Under the pieces are notes generated by a model, which ran no database searches, was not told the origin of the DNA, and was given only the letters and a program-made list of their open reading frames with translations. This document shows positions 8,023-16,895 of a DNA stretch of 64,000 nt, piece after piece. The stretch is from JBEIHX01 sp040381075. GTDB lineage: Bacteria > Pseudomonadota > Alphaproteobacteria > Caulobacterales > Aquidulcibacteraceae. Within the stretch, counting starts at the first letter, position 1; each line of letters opens with the position of its first letter. Position numbers and translations under genes: made by a program. The stretch lies in assembly GCA_040381075.1 (NCBI GenBank), contig JBEIHX010000006.1, positions 1-64,000 on the forward strand, in the 5' to 3' direction.

Positions 8023-9002
8023 CCCCGTCCGCCAGCAACGGCTCCGCCATTCTTGTGGGCGACATCGGCGGCACGCATGCGCGTTTCGCCATCGCGCGGC
8101 GGGTCAACAATCAGCTTGAGCTCGACGCGCGTCAAAGCCTGAAGGTCGCGGATTTTTCCGATGCGACGCAGGCACTTGAAGCGGTGCTCGCCTGCAGCCC
8201 TGCCCCCCTGGAGCGCGCCTGCCTGGCGGTGGCGGGTCCGGTCCGCGACGGGGTCGCGCGCCTGACGAACGCCGACTGGTCATTTGATGCGGCGCAGTTG
8301 GGACAGCAACTGGGCCTGAGGCGCCTGCGTCTGGTCAATGACTTTGAAGCGCAGGCGCGCGGCGCTGTCATGGTTCCTGACGAGGACCTGCTGGAGATCG
8401 CTCCAGGGCTCGCCGCGCCAGCATCACCCATCATCGTGCTCGGGCCCGGCACTGGTCTCGGCCTTGCAGCGTTGATCCCGGGTCAGCAGGGCTGGCGCGT
8501 CGTTCCCGGCGAAGGCGGACATGTCGCGTTTGCGCCAGCAGACGACGGCGAGGCGGAGATATTGTCCTCCTTGCGTCGGACGCATGGCTATGTGTCGTTC
8601 GAGACGGTGGCCTCAGGCATGGGCCTTGAGAATGTGTGGACCTGTTTGCGGCAATTGGCGGGATTTCCCCAAGAAACTGCTGACGCAGCGACCATAGCCG
8701 CTGCCGCCGCCCGGGATCCGCTCGCAGAGCGCGCGCTTGCCGTGTTTTTCTCTGCGCTTGGCACTTTTGCCGGCGACATGGCCCTGGCGTTCGGTGCGCG
8801 GGGCGGAGTGCTCCTGAGCGGCGGCATTCTTCCAAAACAGGTGCGCGCCCTGACCGCAAGCCGTTTTCTTGCGCGTTTCCGCAGCCGCGGCCCCATGTCG
8901 GGGTTCCTCTCGAATGTTCCCGTGAAGCTGATCCTGCACGGTGAAACCGCGCTGCTTGGCGCCGCGGCGCTGGCTGAGGAGATGGCGCATGCGCAAGATT
9001 GA
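8019..9002 (+). CDS. glk: Glucokinase
   Basis: A 327-aa cytoplasmic kinase of the bacterial Glk family, phosphorylating glucose with ATP to feed Zwf. Residues 12-22 give the phosphate-binding VGDIGGTHARF. A glycine-rich GPGTGLGLA appears near residue 140, followed by VPGEGGHVAF, typical of the sugar-binding region. LLSGGILPK is the C-terminal adenosine-site signature. It overlaps edd by 4 bp and eda by 14 bp, so the three are one transcript. A kinase in an Entner-Doudoroff operon implies that free glucose enters the cell. Confidence 0.95.
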   Translation: MTPSASNGSAILVGDIGGTHARFAIARRVNNQLELDARQSLKVADFSDATQALEAVLACSPAPLERACLAVAGPVRDGVARLTNADWSFDAAQLGQQLGLRRLRLVNDFEAQARGAVMVPDEDLLEIAPGLAAPASPIIVLGPGTGLGLAALIPGQQGWRVVPGEGGHVAFAPADDGEAEILSSLRRTHGYVSFETVASGMGLENVWTCLRQLAGFPQETADAATIAAAAARDPLAERALAVFFSALGTFAGDMALAFGARGGVLLSGGILPKQVRALTASRFLARFRSRGPMSGFLSNVPVKLILHGETALLGAAALAEEMAHAQD

Positions 9003-9618
9003 AGCGATCTGGGCTGCGGGACCTGTCATTCCTGTGCTGACCGTCACGCATGCGCCGGATGCCGGGCCGCTTGCGCGCGCCCTTGTCGCCGGCGGTGTCC
9101 GGGTCGCGGAACTGACACTGCGCACGCCGGCCGCGCTCGATGCGCTTTCAATCATGCGCGCCGCGGCGCCCGACCTGGTCGTCGGCATGGGCACCATTCT
9201 TGAGCCTGGCCAGGCGCACGCCAGCATCGCCGCCGGGGCCCAGTTTCTGGTAAGCCCCGGCCTCACCAACGATCTCATCCTGTGCTTCAGGGATCTCGAT
9301 ACGCCCGTTCTGCCTGGGGTCGCCACGGTCAGCGAAGCCATGACGGCGCGTGGCGCAGGTTTCTCTGCGCTGAAGTTTTTCCCGGCTGAAGCAGCCGGCG
9401 GCGTTGAATATCTTTCAGCGCTCGCAGGACCTCTGCCAGACCTTGCATTCTGCCCAACCGGCGGGATCAGCCCGAAGAATGCGGGTGACTATCTGGCCCT
9501 TGGCAATGTCGTGTGTGTCGGCAGTTCGTGGATCGCTCCGGCACATCTGATTGCCGATGGTGACTTTGGCGCCATTGAGGAGCGGGCGCGCGCCGCGGCG
9601 GCGCTTGGAGCGGCATGA
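8989..9618 (+). CDS. eda: KDPG aldolase (2-dehydro-3-deoxy-phosphogluconate aldolase)
   Basis: A 209-aa class I aldolase splitting KDPG into pyruvate and glyceraldehyde 3-phosphate. The start ATG 8989 lies inside the 3' end of glk in another frame. Signatures: VAELTLRTPAAL, GMGTILEP (usually GAGT), FLVSPGLT, the Schiff-base lysine in ALKFFPAEAAGG (about residue 128) and FCPTGGIS. Length is standard for Eda trimers. It is the last gene of the operon. Confidence 0.96.
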   Translation: MRKIEAIWAAGPVIPVLTVTHAPDAGPLARALVAGGVRVAELTLRTPAALDALSIMRAAAPDLVVGMGTILEPGQAHASIAAGAQFLVSPGLTNDLILCFRDLDTPVLPGVATVSEAMTARGAGFSALKFFPAEAAGGVEYLSALAGPLPDLAFCPTGGISPKNAGDYLALGNVVCVGSSWIAPAHLIADGDFGAIEERARAAAALGAA

Positions 9619-9764
9619 CCCCAGCAAGCGCCGATCGGCGGCCCGCACCGTCGCCGCTGGGGAGATGGATTGGCCCCCGCAGGCGGCCCCTTGAAAATCG
9701 TGATGTTTCGATGCCCAAGTCTCGCAGGGTAGGCAGACTTGGTCTGCCAGGATGACGTGCAGGT

Positions 9765-11126
9765 ATGGGGATGGCGTTCGACACAACTCATCTGATTCTG
9801 GCTGTCCTGACGGGCGTGGCGGGCATCGCCGCCGTCTGGTCCCTGCGCAGGCTCGCCGCCGAGACTGCGCGCCGCATCGCTGTGGAATCGAGAGCGCAGA
9901 AAGCTGAGACGGAGCTTGCTGTCCTGGCGGCGCGCTTGGAGGAGCGCCAGCGCGGTGCGGAGGCGGAAAAGCGCGCCCTGTCTGAGACACAGAATGAACT
10001 TCAGCGCACGTTCTCCGCTCTCGCCGCCGATGCGCTGCGCCGCAACGAGCAGAGCTTCCTCCTGCTCGCGAGCGAAACCTTCGAGAAGCGCCTTGCTCAG
10101 GCCGACGGCGGGCTGAAGGTCCTCGTTGAGCCCATTCAGGAAGCGTTCGGCCAGTTCCGCTCCAAGGTGGAGGAACTTGAAAAGACGCGCATCGAGGACA
10201 GGTCCACATTGAGCGAGCAGATCCGCCAGGTGGGTGAAGCGCTCGTCTCCACGCAGGCGACCACCCAGAAACTCGTTCACGCCCTGCGCGCTTCGCCGCA
10301 GACGCGCGGGCGCTGGGGCGAGGAGCAGCTGCGCAACATCATGGAGCTGGCCGGTCTATCCAGGTTTGCCGACTTCACAGAACAGACGAGCGTCAAGGGT
10401 GAGGATGGTTCCTTAAGGCCGGATGTGGTCGTGCGCCTGCCTGGCGGTCGCTCCATTGTGATCGACAGCAAAGTGGCGCTGGACGCCTATCTTGAAGCCG
10501 TGTCCTGCGCGGATGAGACCCAGCGGGAGGCCCTGCTTGTGCGGCACGCCCGCCAGCTGCGGGATCACATGCTGAGTCTGTCGTCCAAGGAATATCAGCG
10601 TCATGTCCCGGAGACCGTCGACTTCGTGGTGATGTTCATCAGTGGGGAGAATTTCTTTGCGGCGGCCGCGGAACGCGATCCGAAAATCCTCCAGGACGCA
10701 CTTGAACGCCGCGTCATGATCGTCACCCCCGTCACGCTGACGGCGCTTCTCAAGGCCGTGGCGCTTGGCTGGCGCCAGGAGGAAAGCGCACGCAACGCCC
10801 GCAAGGCTGCCGATCTCGGCCGCGAGCTGCATGAGCGAATCGTCAAACTCGTTGATCATGTCGCCAAACTGGGCGGCAAACTGGACGACGCGGTGCGCCA
10901 CTACAATGACTTTGTTGGTTCGCTCGAAACCCGTGTGCTGGCCTCGGCGCGGCGATTTGAGGACCTTGAAGTCTCCGAGGCGGGCGCGACAATTCCCGTT
11001 CCGGATCAAATCGAAAAGACGACGAGGCTTCCTAAGCCTGTCGATCCGGCGCGCCTTGGTTCGCCCCGGAAGGCCAGCGCCAGGGCACAGATCAAGCCGC
11101 CCGATAATGCGTCCGCAGGGACATGA
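9765..11126 (+). CDS. rmuC: DNA recombination protein RmuC
   Basis: A 453-aa RmuC-family protein. An N-terminal hydrophobic segment (about residues 9-27) is followed by a long charged coiled-coil to about residue 115. The RmuC nuclease-like core follows, with SPQTRGRWGEEQLRNI, then VVRLPGGRSIVIDSKVALDAYL and VVMFISGENFF. The C-terminal 50 residues are Pro/Lys-rich. RmuC limits inversions at short inverted repeats in E. coli and may act in phage defence and repair; the exact biochemistry is unsettled. ATG 9765 is taken as the start; ATG 9771 is also possible. It converges on the phosphatase gene with a 35-bp 3' overlap. Confidence 0.93.
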   Translation: MGMAFDTTHLILAVLTGVAGIAAVWSLRRLAAETARRIAVESRAQKAETELAVLAARLEERQRGAEAEKRALSETQNELQRTFSALAADALRRNEQSFLLLASETFEKRLAQADGGLKVLVEPIQEAFGQFRSKVEELEKTRIEDRSTLSEQIRQVGEALVSTQATTQKLVHALRASPQTRGRWGEEQLRNIMELAGLSRFADFTEQTSVKGEDGSLRPDVVVRLPGGRSIVIDSKVALDAYLEAVSCADETQREALLVRHARQLRDHMLSLSSKEYQRHVPETVDFVVMFISGENFFAAAAERDPKILQDALERRVMIVTPVTLTALLKAVALGWRQEESARNARKAADLGRELHERIVKLVDHVAKLGGKLDDAVRHYNDFVGSLETRVLASARRFEDLEVSEAGATIPVPDQIEKTTRLPKPVDPARLGSPRKASARAQIKPPDNASAGT

Positions 11127-11892
11127 TGTCGCTCGAGCTCAGGCCGAGCGCCTCTTTGACATAGCTTTCACGTGAGCCGCAGGCCCTGTTTATGGCGTTT
11201 GTGGCCTCTTGGAGAAAGCGTGCGTCAACCCCCATCATTGGGCGCATCGCCGCCGGATCGAGCTCGCGGCCGAGTGCGGCGGACATGTGAGCAACCCGCT
11301 CCGGGAGCCGCTTTTCGATGTCCACCGCGTGGTTCGTCAGAAGATAATCCTCCATGATAACGTCATCGGGTGTTCCGAGCAGATGCAGGGTCAATGCGCA
11401 CAACAGGCCCGTGCGATCCTTGCCGGCGGCGCAGTGTACGACAGCCCTCGTCCGATCCTGCGCGAGCGCGCGAAACCAGCTGCCGAAAAGGTCGATGTGG
11501 CGTTGCTCGAAGGGAATGCGTTGATACGTCTCCAGCATGAATGCATCCACACTGTCGCGTGTAAGTTCGCCATGCCGCAGGAAGGCGAGGTGGGGTGCGT
11601 CCGCACTGTCATCGCCTGCATCGCTCACGACCACGCGCGTGTCGCTTGATCCGCGCGGCCAGATATTGGGTGACCAGAGGCGCTCGGCCGGGCGGCGCAG
11701 ATCCAGCACCAGGCCAAGTCCAAGCGCATCGAGTGTGGCGGCGTCAGAGTGGGTTGCCTCAGCGAAATGCGCGGAGCGGAACAACACGCCCTTGCGCACC
11801 CTCCCGCCGTCGACTGTCGGATAGTCGCCGAAGTCCCGGAAATTACGGACGCCATCGAAAGGCTTTATGCGGTCGCTCATCGGTGACGACAT
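11092..11892 (-). CDS. Tyrosine-protein phosphatase (Y_phosphatase3 family)
   Basis: A 266-aa cysteine phosphatase. The P-loop VVHCAAGKDRTG sits near residues 153-164 and supplies the CX5R nucleophile and arginine. The N-terminal signature FDGVRNFRDFGDY and SAHFAEAT, then LVLDLRRPAE, are typical of the MptpB/LipA-like group, which can dephosphorylate phosphotyrosine and in some members phosphoinositides. Upstream in-frame codons encode Arg/Pro-rich noise, so I start at ATG 11892; ATG 11880 is an alternative. No signal peptide is visible, so it is probably cytoplasmic. Substrate unknown. Confidence 0.87.
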   Translation of the reverse strand: MSSPMSDRIKPFDGVRNFRDFGDYPTVDGGRVRKGVLFRSAHFAEATHSDAATLDALGLGLVLDLRRPAERLWSPNIWPRGSSDTRVVVSDAGDDSADAPHLAFLRHGELTRDSVDAFMLETYQRIPFEQRHIDLFGSWFRALAQDRTRAVVHCAAGKDRTGLLCALTLHLLGTPDDVIMEDYLLTNHAVDIEKRLPERVAHMSAALGRELDPAAMRPMMGVDARFLQEATNAINRACGSRESYVKEALGLSSSDIMSLRTHYRAA

Positions 11893-12146
11893 AGCCTGCC
11901 TTGCTCCAGAAGGCGAGGTTTGACCGATCCGCAGCGTCGTCCAATGGTGTCCGGACACGCCGCAAGGCGCCACGCCCGGCCTCGCCGATCGACAGCCGCG
12001 CCCTTCTCCCGGGAATGTCGGGCGCGGTCTCCTCCTGCGCTGCAAATCCAGATCCCGCCGTGCCATCCCGGTTGCTGAGGGCCGGCAGCGCGCCCGTGTC
12101 TGCGCTGCCGCGCTGCCTTCGCAGGCCGCGCGCCTGACGCCGGTGC

Positions 12147-13397
12147 TCAGCCGGAAGACCGATGGTGCGTGCGCGACCGCTCGGCGCGGTTCAGGGTGAC
12201 CGCTGCGGCGAGGTCGCCCGTGACGTTGCCGACCGTGCGGAAGATGTCGGGGATGACCTCAACCGCCAGCAGCAGGGGCAGGACGGCAGTCGGAGCGCCC
12301 AGGACCATGCAGATTGGCGCGACCGAGACAAAGAAGGAGCTTTGTCCTGGCAGGCCGACCGACGAGATCGACACCAGAAACGCCACAACGATTGCAGCCG
12401 CGTATTGCATGGGGCCGGGATCCGCCCCGCTCAGGTGAACAACGAACACCGCCACGGCGAGGTTGGCGACCGGGCTGGTGAGGCGAAAGACTGCAACCGC
12501 GAGCGGCAGCACGAATTCTGCAATCTCCGCGCGGATCTTCAGCGGCCCCAGTGCTGTCTGCAGCATGGCGGGCAAGCTGGCGAGCGAACTCTGGGTCGAG
12601 GCTGCGATCACCTGCGCGGGGGCAAGCGCTCTGAGCGTCGCGAGTGGGTGCATGCCTGAGCCGGCAATCGCGATCGCAATCGCCGCCACAATGATCCCGC
12701 ACGTCACACCGACAACGAGGCCGACGTAGTGCGCGATCGCGCCCACGGCGTCGAAACCCGTATCCAGACCGAGCGCCAGGGCAAGTCCGAAGACGCCGGC
12801 AGGCGCGAGCGCCAGCACCCATTTGATGATCACGAGCATGGTGTCGGCAAGTGCCTGAAAAAAACCGGCAAGGGCGGCCCGACGCGGTGACTCAATTCTG
12901 GTGACGGCGAAGCCGAACACAACAGCAAACACCACCAACGGCAGAACCGCATCCTCCGCGGCTGCTGCAACCACATTTGTCGGGATCAGGCTTTCCAGCC
13001 AGCGGGCGATGTCGAGCTGCGCGGATGGGGCGGGTGCGTCCACCGCCCGGGTGAGCGCGGCCGCGCTCGCTGGATCGAGCGGCGCCAGACGCAAGGCGAA
13101 TGTCGTTGCGAGGACGGAATAAGTCGCGGCGACCAGCAGCAAGACGGCGAACAGGCCAAGCGCGCGTCGCGCCAGCCGGCCAGCGGCTGCTGTCTCGGCG
13201 ACGCTGACGATCGCCGATACCAGAAGGGCGAAGATGAGCGGCGCCAGGGTCATGCGCAGCGCATCAAGCCACAGCGTTCCCACAACCGAGACTGCGTGAA
13301 ACCCGGCGCTGAGCGCAGCATGATCCGACGCGCGGACAAATGCGCCGATCATCACGCCGAGCGCCAGCGCCGCCAAAACCCATAGTCCCTGCTTCAT
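12147..13397 (-). CDS. Dicarboxylate/amino acid:cation symporter (DAACS/SDF family)
   Basis: A 416-aa membrane protein with about eight hydrophobic helices plus re-entrant hairpins. Characteristic features are the first hairpin region ASTQSSLASLPAML (serine-rich, like the HP1 tip), TSPVANLAVAVF in TM7 (family NMDGT-like position) and SSVGLPGQSSFF in HP2. These place it with GltP/DctA-type Na+- or H+-coupled transporters for glutamate, aspartate or C4-dicarboxylates. TM7 lacks the exact NMDGT motif, so the substrate is uncertain. It stands alone, with no dct two-component genes beside it. Confidence 0.88.
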   Translation of the reverse strand: MKQGLWVLAALALGVMIGAFVRASDHAALSAGFHAVSVVGTLWLDALRMTLAPLIFALLVSAIVSVAETAAAGRLARRALGLFAVLLLVAATYSVLATTFALRLAPLDPASAAALTRAVDAPAPSAQLDIARWLESLIPTNVVAAAAEDAVLPLVVFAVVFGFAVTRIESPRRAALAGFFQALADTMLVIIKWVLALAPAGVFGLALALGLDTGFDAVGAIAHYVGLVVGVTCGIIVAAIAIAIAGSGMHPLATLRALAPAQVIAASTQSSLASLPAMLQTALGPLKIRAEIAEFVLPLAVAVFRLTSPVANLAVAVFVVHLSGADPGPMQYAAAIVVAFLVSISSVGLPGQSSFFVSVAPICMVLGAPTAVLPLLLAVEVIPDIFRTVGNVTGDLAAAVTLNRAERSRTHHRSSG

Positions 13398-13495
13398 ATC
13401 CGCCCCCGCTCAACGCACTGTCTGGCCTGGCGGGCGTGGCCGGTGCAAGTCGGTCTGACGCCTGCCGCTGACCGGTCTGGTCACCGGTGCGCCCG

Positions 13496-14128
13496 TTACA
13501 GGCGTGTTTGGTTCGCCGCTTCAGGCGGCGGCCCGCCATCCCTGGTCAGTCTCGCAATCATACCGGCGATGGCTTCGTCCGGCGTGTTTGCACAGAAATA
13601 GCCCTCACGCACCCAGGGCGGGGTCAGGCCTGCGTCGATGGTGTGCTCAATGAGCTCGACAAACGGTCGCCAGAAACCATCACCGGCCAGCAGGGCGATC
13701 GGTTTTGCATGGAGATCAAGCCGCCGCCACGATAGCATTTCCACTACCTCCTCCAGGGTCCCGATGCCGCCCGGCAGGACGGCAAAGGCGTCGCTCTCCT
13801 CGTACATGCGCCACTTGCGTTCATGCATCGTGGCGACGATCTCGGTTTCGATCTCTTCGTAGACGATTTCCCGGTTCGCCAGAAATTTCGGCATGACGCC
13901 CAGCACCTGACCACCCGATGCGTGGCACGTCATCGCGGCCGCGCCCATCAGCCCCACGCGCCCGCCGCCATAAACCATCCGCAGACCGCGCCTCGCGAGG
14001 GTGGCGCCGAACTGGCGGGCCAACTCCAGATGCGCAGGAGAAGCGGTATTTGACGAACCGCAGTAGACGCAAACGGAGGTCAGCGTGCTCGCGGTCCTGG
14101 CGAGCGGTCGGGTGGAAACGGAAGACAT
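13496..14128 (-). CDS. LOG-family (TIGR00730) Rossmann-fold protein
   Basis: A 210-aa protein with CVYCGSS at the N-terminus, MVYGGGRVGLMGA and the PGGIGTLEE motif near residues 118-126. These define the LOG/'lysine decarboxylase-like' family. Characterised members are cytokinin riboside 5'-monophosphate or nucleoside 5'-monophosphate phosphoribohydrolases (YgdH/PpnN, Lonely Guy). 'Lysine decarboxylase' labels for this family are misleading. It is divergent from the Atm1-like exporter, with about 90 bp between. Confidence 0.9.
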   Translation of the reverse strand: MSSVSTRPLARTASTLTSVCVYCGSSNTASPAHLELARQFGATLARRGLRMVYGGGRVGLMGAAAMTCHASGGQVLGVMPKFLANREIVYEEIETEIVATMHERKWRMYEESDAFAVLPGGIGTLEEVVEMLSWRRLDLHAKPIALLAGDGFWRPFVELIEHTIDAGLTPPWVREGYFCANTPDEAIAGMIARLTRDGGPPPEAANQTRL

Positions 14129-14216
14129 GTTCTGACCAGTTGCTCCTGGTGATGGCGTGGTTGTGGCGGACTGACTGAGCGCCTAGGGTAGGCGCAAAAT
14201 CGACAGATATCCAAAG

Positions 14217-16073
14217 GTGAGGTGCAGCTTGGCGCGGGGAGAACGACCGGCCAAGGCGTCAGGGGAACCGGGCGAGGCTCGGTTGCTGCCGGCGCTTCGG
14301 CGGCTCAATGAGATATTCGCAGGTCTTCCAGGCCAGCGTTGGCGCATCGCGCTCGCGTTGATGATCACAATCGCCGCCAAGGCCGCCACCGTCGCGTCGC
14401 CGTTTCTGCTCGCAGATGGCGTGAACCGGCTTGTGCAGGGCCAACAGGCGGGCGCCGGTCCGGCCTTTGCAATCCTGGCGCTGGCGTGGGGGGCCTTGCG
14501 CTTTGGGGGGCAGGCGGCGCCCTACGCCCGCGACGCCCTGTTCGGGCCGGTCAGCGCGGAGGCCCAGCGCCTGGTGGCGACCAGGGTGTTCGCCCATGTA
14601 CATGCGCTGTCAGTCGGGTATCACCAATCCAAACGCACAGGCGCGCTCCAGCGCGTGATCGATCGCGGTGTGGCGTCGATCGACTTTCTGGTGCGGTTTC
14701 TGTTTTTCAACATTGCGCCAAGCATCTTTGAACTTGCGCTCGCCGCTGTCGCTTTGACCCTTGCCTACAATGCGCTCTTCGCCGCAATCGCGATCGGGAC
14801 GATCGTGATCTACGCCGCTGTGACGTTCGGACTCGCCGACTGGCGGCTGAAATTCCGTCGGCAGATGAATGAGAGCGATCAGGAGGCAGCCGCCCGGGCG
14901 GTCGACTCGTTGCTCAACTATGAAACCGTCAAGACGTTCGCCGCGGAGGCCCGCGAAACCCAGCGATTTGACCAGGCAATCCGGGCGAGGGGAGCGGCGG
15001 CGGTCAAGGCGAGTTCGTCCCTTGCGGCTTTGAATGCGGCTCAGGCGCTTGTCACCGTGCTGGGGCTGCTCGCCATGGTTCTTGCCGCCGGCAACGCCGT
15101 TGCTCAAGGTCGCATGGGGCCTGGCGACATCGCGGCGGTGACGCTGGTGATGCTCAATCTGTACGCGCCACTGAACATCCTTGGCTTTGCCTATCTTGAG
15201 ATCAAGCAGTCCGCCGTCGACATGGAGAAGATGTTTGTCCTGCTCGACGAGCGACCGAGCGTCGCCGACGCTGCGGGTGCAAGGCAGCTCGTCGTGGGCG
15301 AGGGGCGGGTCACCTTTTGCGACGTCTCGTTCGCACACGAGGGGCGCGCAATGGGGCTCGAGCATGTCACGTTTGAGGTTCCGGGGGGAAAATCCCTCGC
15401 CCTGGTCGGGCCGAGCGGGGCGGGAAAATCAACGGTGCTCAAGCTATTGTTTCGTTTCTACGACCCCAACAGCGGCGCCGTGCTCATTGATGGGCAGGAC
15501 ATTCGGACATTGACGCAGGCCAGCCTGCGCGCGGCTGTCGGCGTGGTTCCTCAGGACGTCGTGCTGTTCAATGACACCATCCGCTACAACATCGCCTATG
15601 GCCGGCCTGACGCAACCCTTGCGGAATTGCGCATGGCGGCGGCGAAGGCCCGGTTGCTGGAGTTCATCGAGTCGCTGCCGCATGGCTGGGACACGCGCGT
15701 GGGCGAGCGGGGATTGAAATTGTCCGGCGGGGAGAAACAGCGCGTCGGCATCGCGCGGGTGATTTTGACCGATCCCAGGATCCTTGTTCTGGATGAGGCG
15801 ACAAGCGCCCTGGATTCGGCCACTGAAGCCGAAGTGCAGGAAGCGCTCGACGCCGCAGCCGAAGGCCGCACGACCATCGTGGTGGCGCATCGCCTTTCCA
15901 CCGTCGCCAAAGCCTCGGAAATCCTTGTTCTGGACGCCGGACGGATCGTTGAGCGCGGCGACCACGACGCACTGGTCGCCGAAGGCGGCCTTTATGCCGA
16001 TCTCTGGAGCCGCCAGGCTGAGGGCGCGGGGGAATCTTCTGAGCCAATTCGCGCAGGCGCTGTCGCGCATTGA
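14217..16073 (+). CDS. Atm1-type ABC exporter (fused permease-ATPase)
   Basis: A 618-aa half-transporter with an N-terminal six-helix domain (about residues 45-330) and a C-terminal ATPase. Walker A GPSGAGKST is near residue 397, signature LSGGEKQR near 501, and Walker B ILVLDEATSALD near 521. GALQRVIDRGVASIDFLVRF and LYAPLNILGFAYLEIKQS resemble the glutathione-contacting regions of Atm1/HMT transporters rather than MsbA. Such exporters move glutathione conjugates or persulfide species and help with Fe-S supply and metal tolerance. GTG 14217 gives the full frame; TTG 14229 behind AGGTGAGG is an alternative. A Psd-like gene follows on the same strand. Confidence 0.9.
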   Translation: MRCSLARGERPAKASGEPGEARLLPALRRLNEIFAGLPGQRWRIALALMITIAAKAATVASPFLLADGVNRLVQGQQAGAGPAFAILALAWGALRFGGQAAPYARDALFGPVSAEAQRLVATRVFAHVHALSVGYHQSKRTGALQRVIDRGVASIDFLVRFLFFNIAPSIFELALAAVALTLAYNALFAAIAIGTIVIYAAVTFGLADWRLKFRRQMNESDQEAAARAVDSLLNYETVKTFAAEARETQRFDQAIRARGAAAVKASSSLAALNAAQALVTVLGLLAMVLAAGNAVAQGRMGPGDIAAVTLVMLNLYAPLNILGFAYLEIKQSAVDMEKMFVLLDERPSVADAAGARQLVVGEGRVTFCDVSFAHEGRAMGLEHVTFEVPGGKSLALVGPSGAGKSTVLKLLFRFYDPNSGAVLIDGQDIRTLTQASLRAAVGVVPQDVVLFNDTIRYNIAYGRPDATLAELRMAAAKARLLEFIESLPHGWDTRVGERGLKLSGGEKQRVGIARVILTDPRILVLDEATSALDSATEAEVQEALDAAAEGRTTIVVAHRLSTVAKASEILVLDAGRIVERGDHDALVAEGGLYADLWSRQAEGAGESSEPIRAGAVAH

Positions 16074-16115
16074 AGCCCGCAGCTGAAGCCGGTACGGGTG
16101 GCGCAGAGGTGCCCA

Positions 16116-16802
16116 ATGACGCGCTTGCTTGCTCTGTTCCCAAAGATTGATCCGGACGGGCGTCCGTATGTGCTTGGGGCGTTCGTTGTCGCCGTGATCC
16201 TGGGCATGCTCTGGTGGCCCCTCTTCCTCATTGGGCTCACTCCGGTCTTTCTCAGCCTCGTTGCATTCCGCGACCCGGATCGGGTCACCTTCGATGCGGA
16301 CGGCATTGTCGTCGCGCCGGTTGACGGCCGCGCCGTCGACATAGATCAGGCGGATCCGCCCGCTGAGCTGCGTCTGCCGCCCGGCAGTTATGTGCGCGTT
16401 CGCATCCAGTCCAGCCCGTTCTGCGTGTCCACATTGCGTGCGCCTGTCGCCGGTCAGGTATCGGTTCTGGAGGCGCGTCGGGGCAAGTGGGCGCATCTGG
16501 CGCTGGAAGCGGACGCGGAGGAAAACGGTCGTCTGCTTCTGACTGTGCGGGGAGACCGCCAGTGCGTCGGCGCTGTGGTGCGCGCAGGCGGGTTTGCGCC
16601 GCGGTTTTTTCCCGATGCCGAAGCTGGCCGACGGGTGGCCTTGGGGGCGCGGCTTGGCCAACGCATCTTTGGCGGTTGGTGCGATCTGTTCATGCCTGTT
16701 CAGATGGCGCCGCAGATTGTTGAGGGCATGAGCATCATCGCCGGCGAAACCGTGCTTGGCGCCGAGGCTGGCCCGGCGCCGCCGTCCGGCGTCATCCGAT
16801 GA
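16116..16802 (+). CDS. Phosphatidylserine decarboxylase-like protein lacking the pyruvoyl serine
   Basis: A 228-aa protein with the architecture of short alphaproteobacterial Psd: an N-terminal PDGRPYVLGAF segment, two hydrophobic helices, FRDPDRV, APVDGRAV, a RAPVAGQV core and a C-terminal IIAGETVLG. Psd cleaves itself at a Gly-Ser to make a pyruvoyl group that decarboxylates phosphatidylserine. Here the usual RFGSRxDV block reads IFGGWCDL, with Gly at the essential Ser, and the usual FxCHVNRAP block reads FCVSTLRAP, so the His is lost. The Asp in APVDG remains. As written it cannot form pyruvoyl by the known route. ATG 16116 follows AGAGGTG; GTG 16098 is an alternative. Confidence 0.85.
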   Translation: MTRLLALFPKIDPDGRPYVLGAFVVAVILGMLWWPLFLIGLTPVFLSLVAFRDPDRVTFDADGIVVAPVDGRAVDIDQADPPAELRLPPGSYVRVRIQSSPFCVSTLRAPVAGQVSVLEARRGKWAHLALEADAEENGRLLLTVRGDRQCVGAVVRAGGFAPRFFPDAEAGRRVALGARLGQRIFGGWCDLFMPVQMAPQIVEGMSIIAGETVLGAEAGPAPPSGVIR

Positions 16803-16895
16803 CCAGACACAGTCGCCTGCCGGGGGAATGGGCCGCCCTGGTCCCCTCGCTGGCCAGGATTGCCTGATGACGGCCTCATCCGGGCCCTGGCGCGC

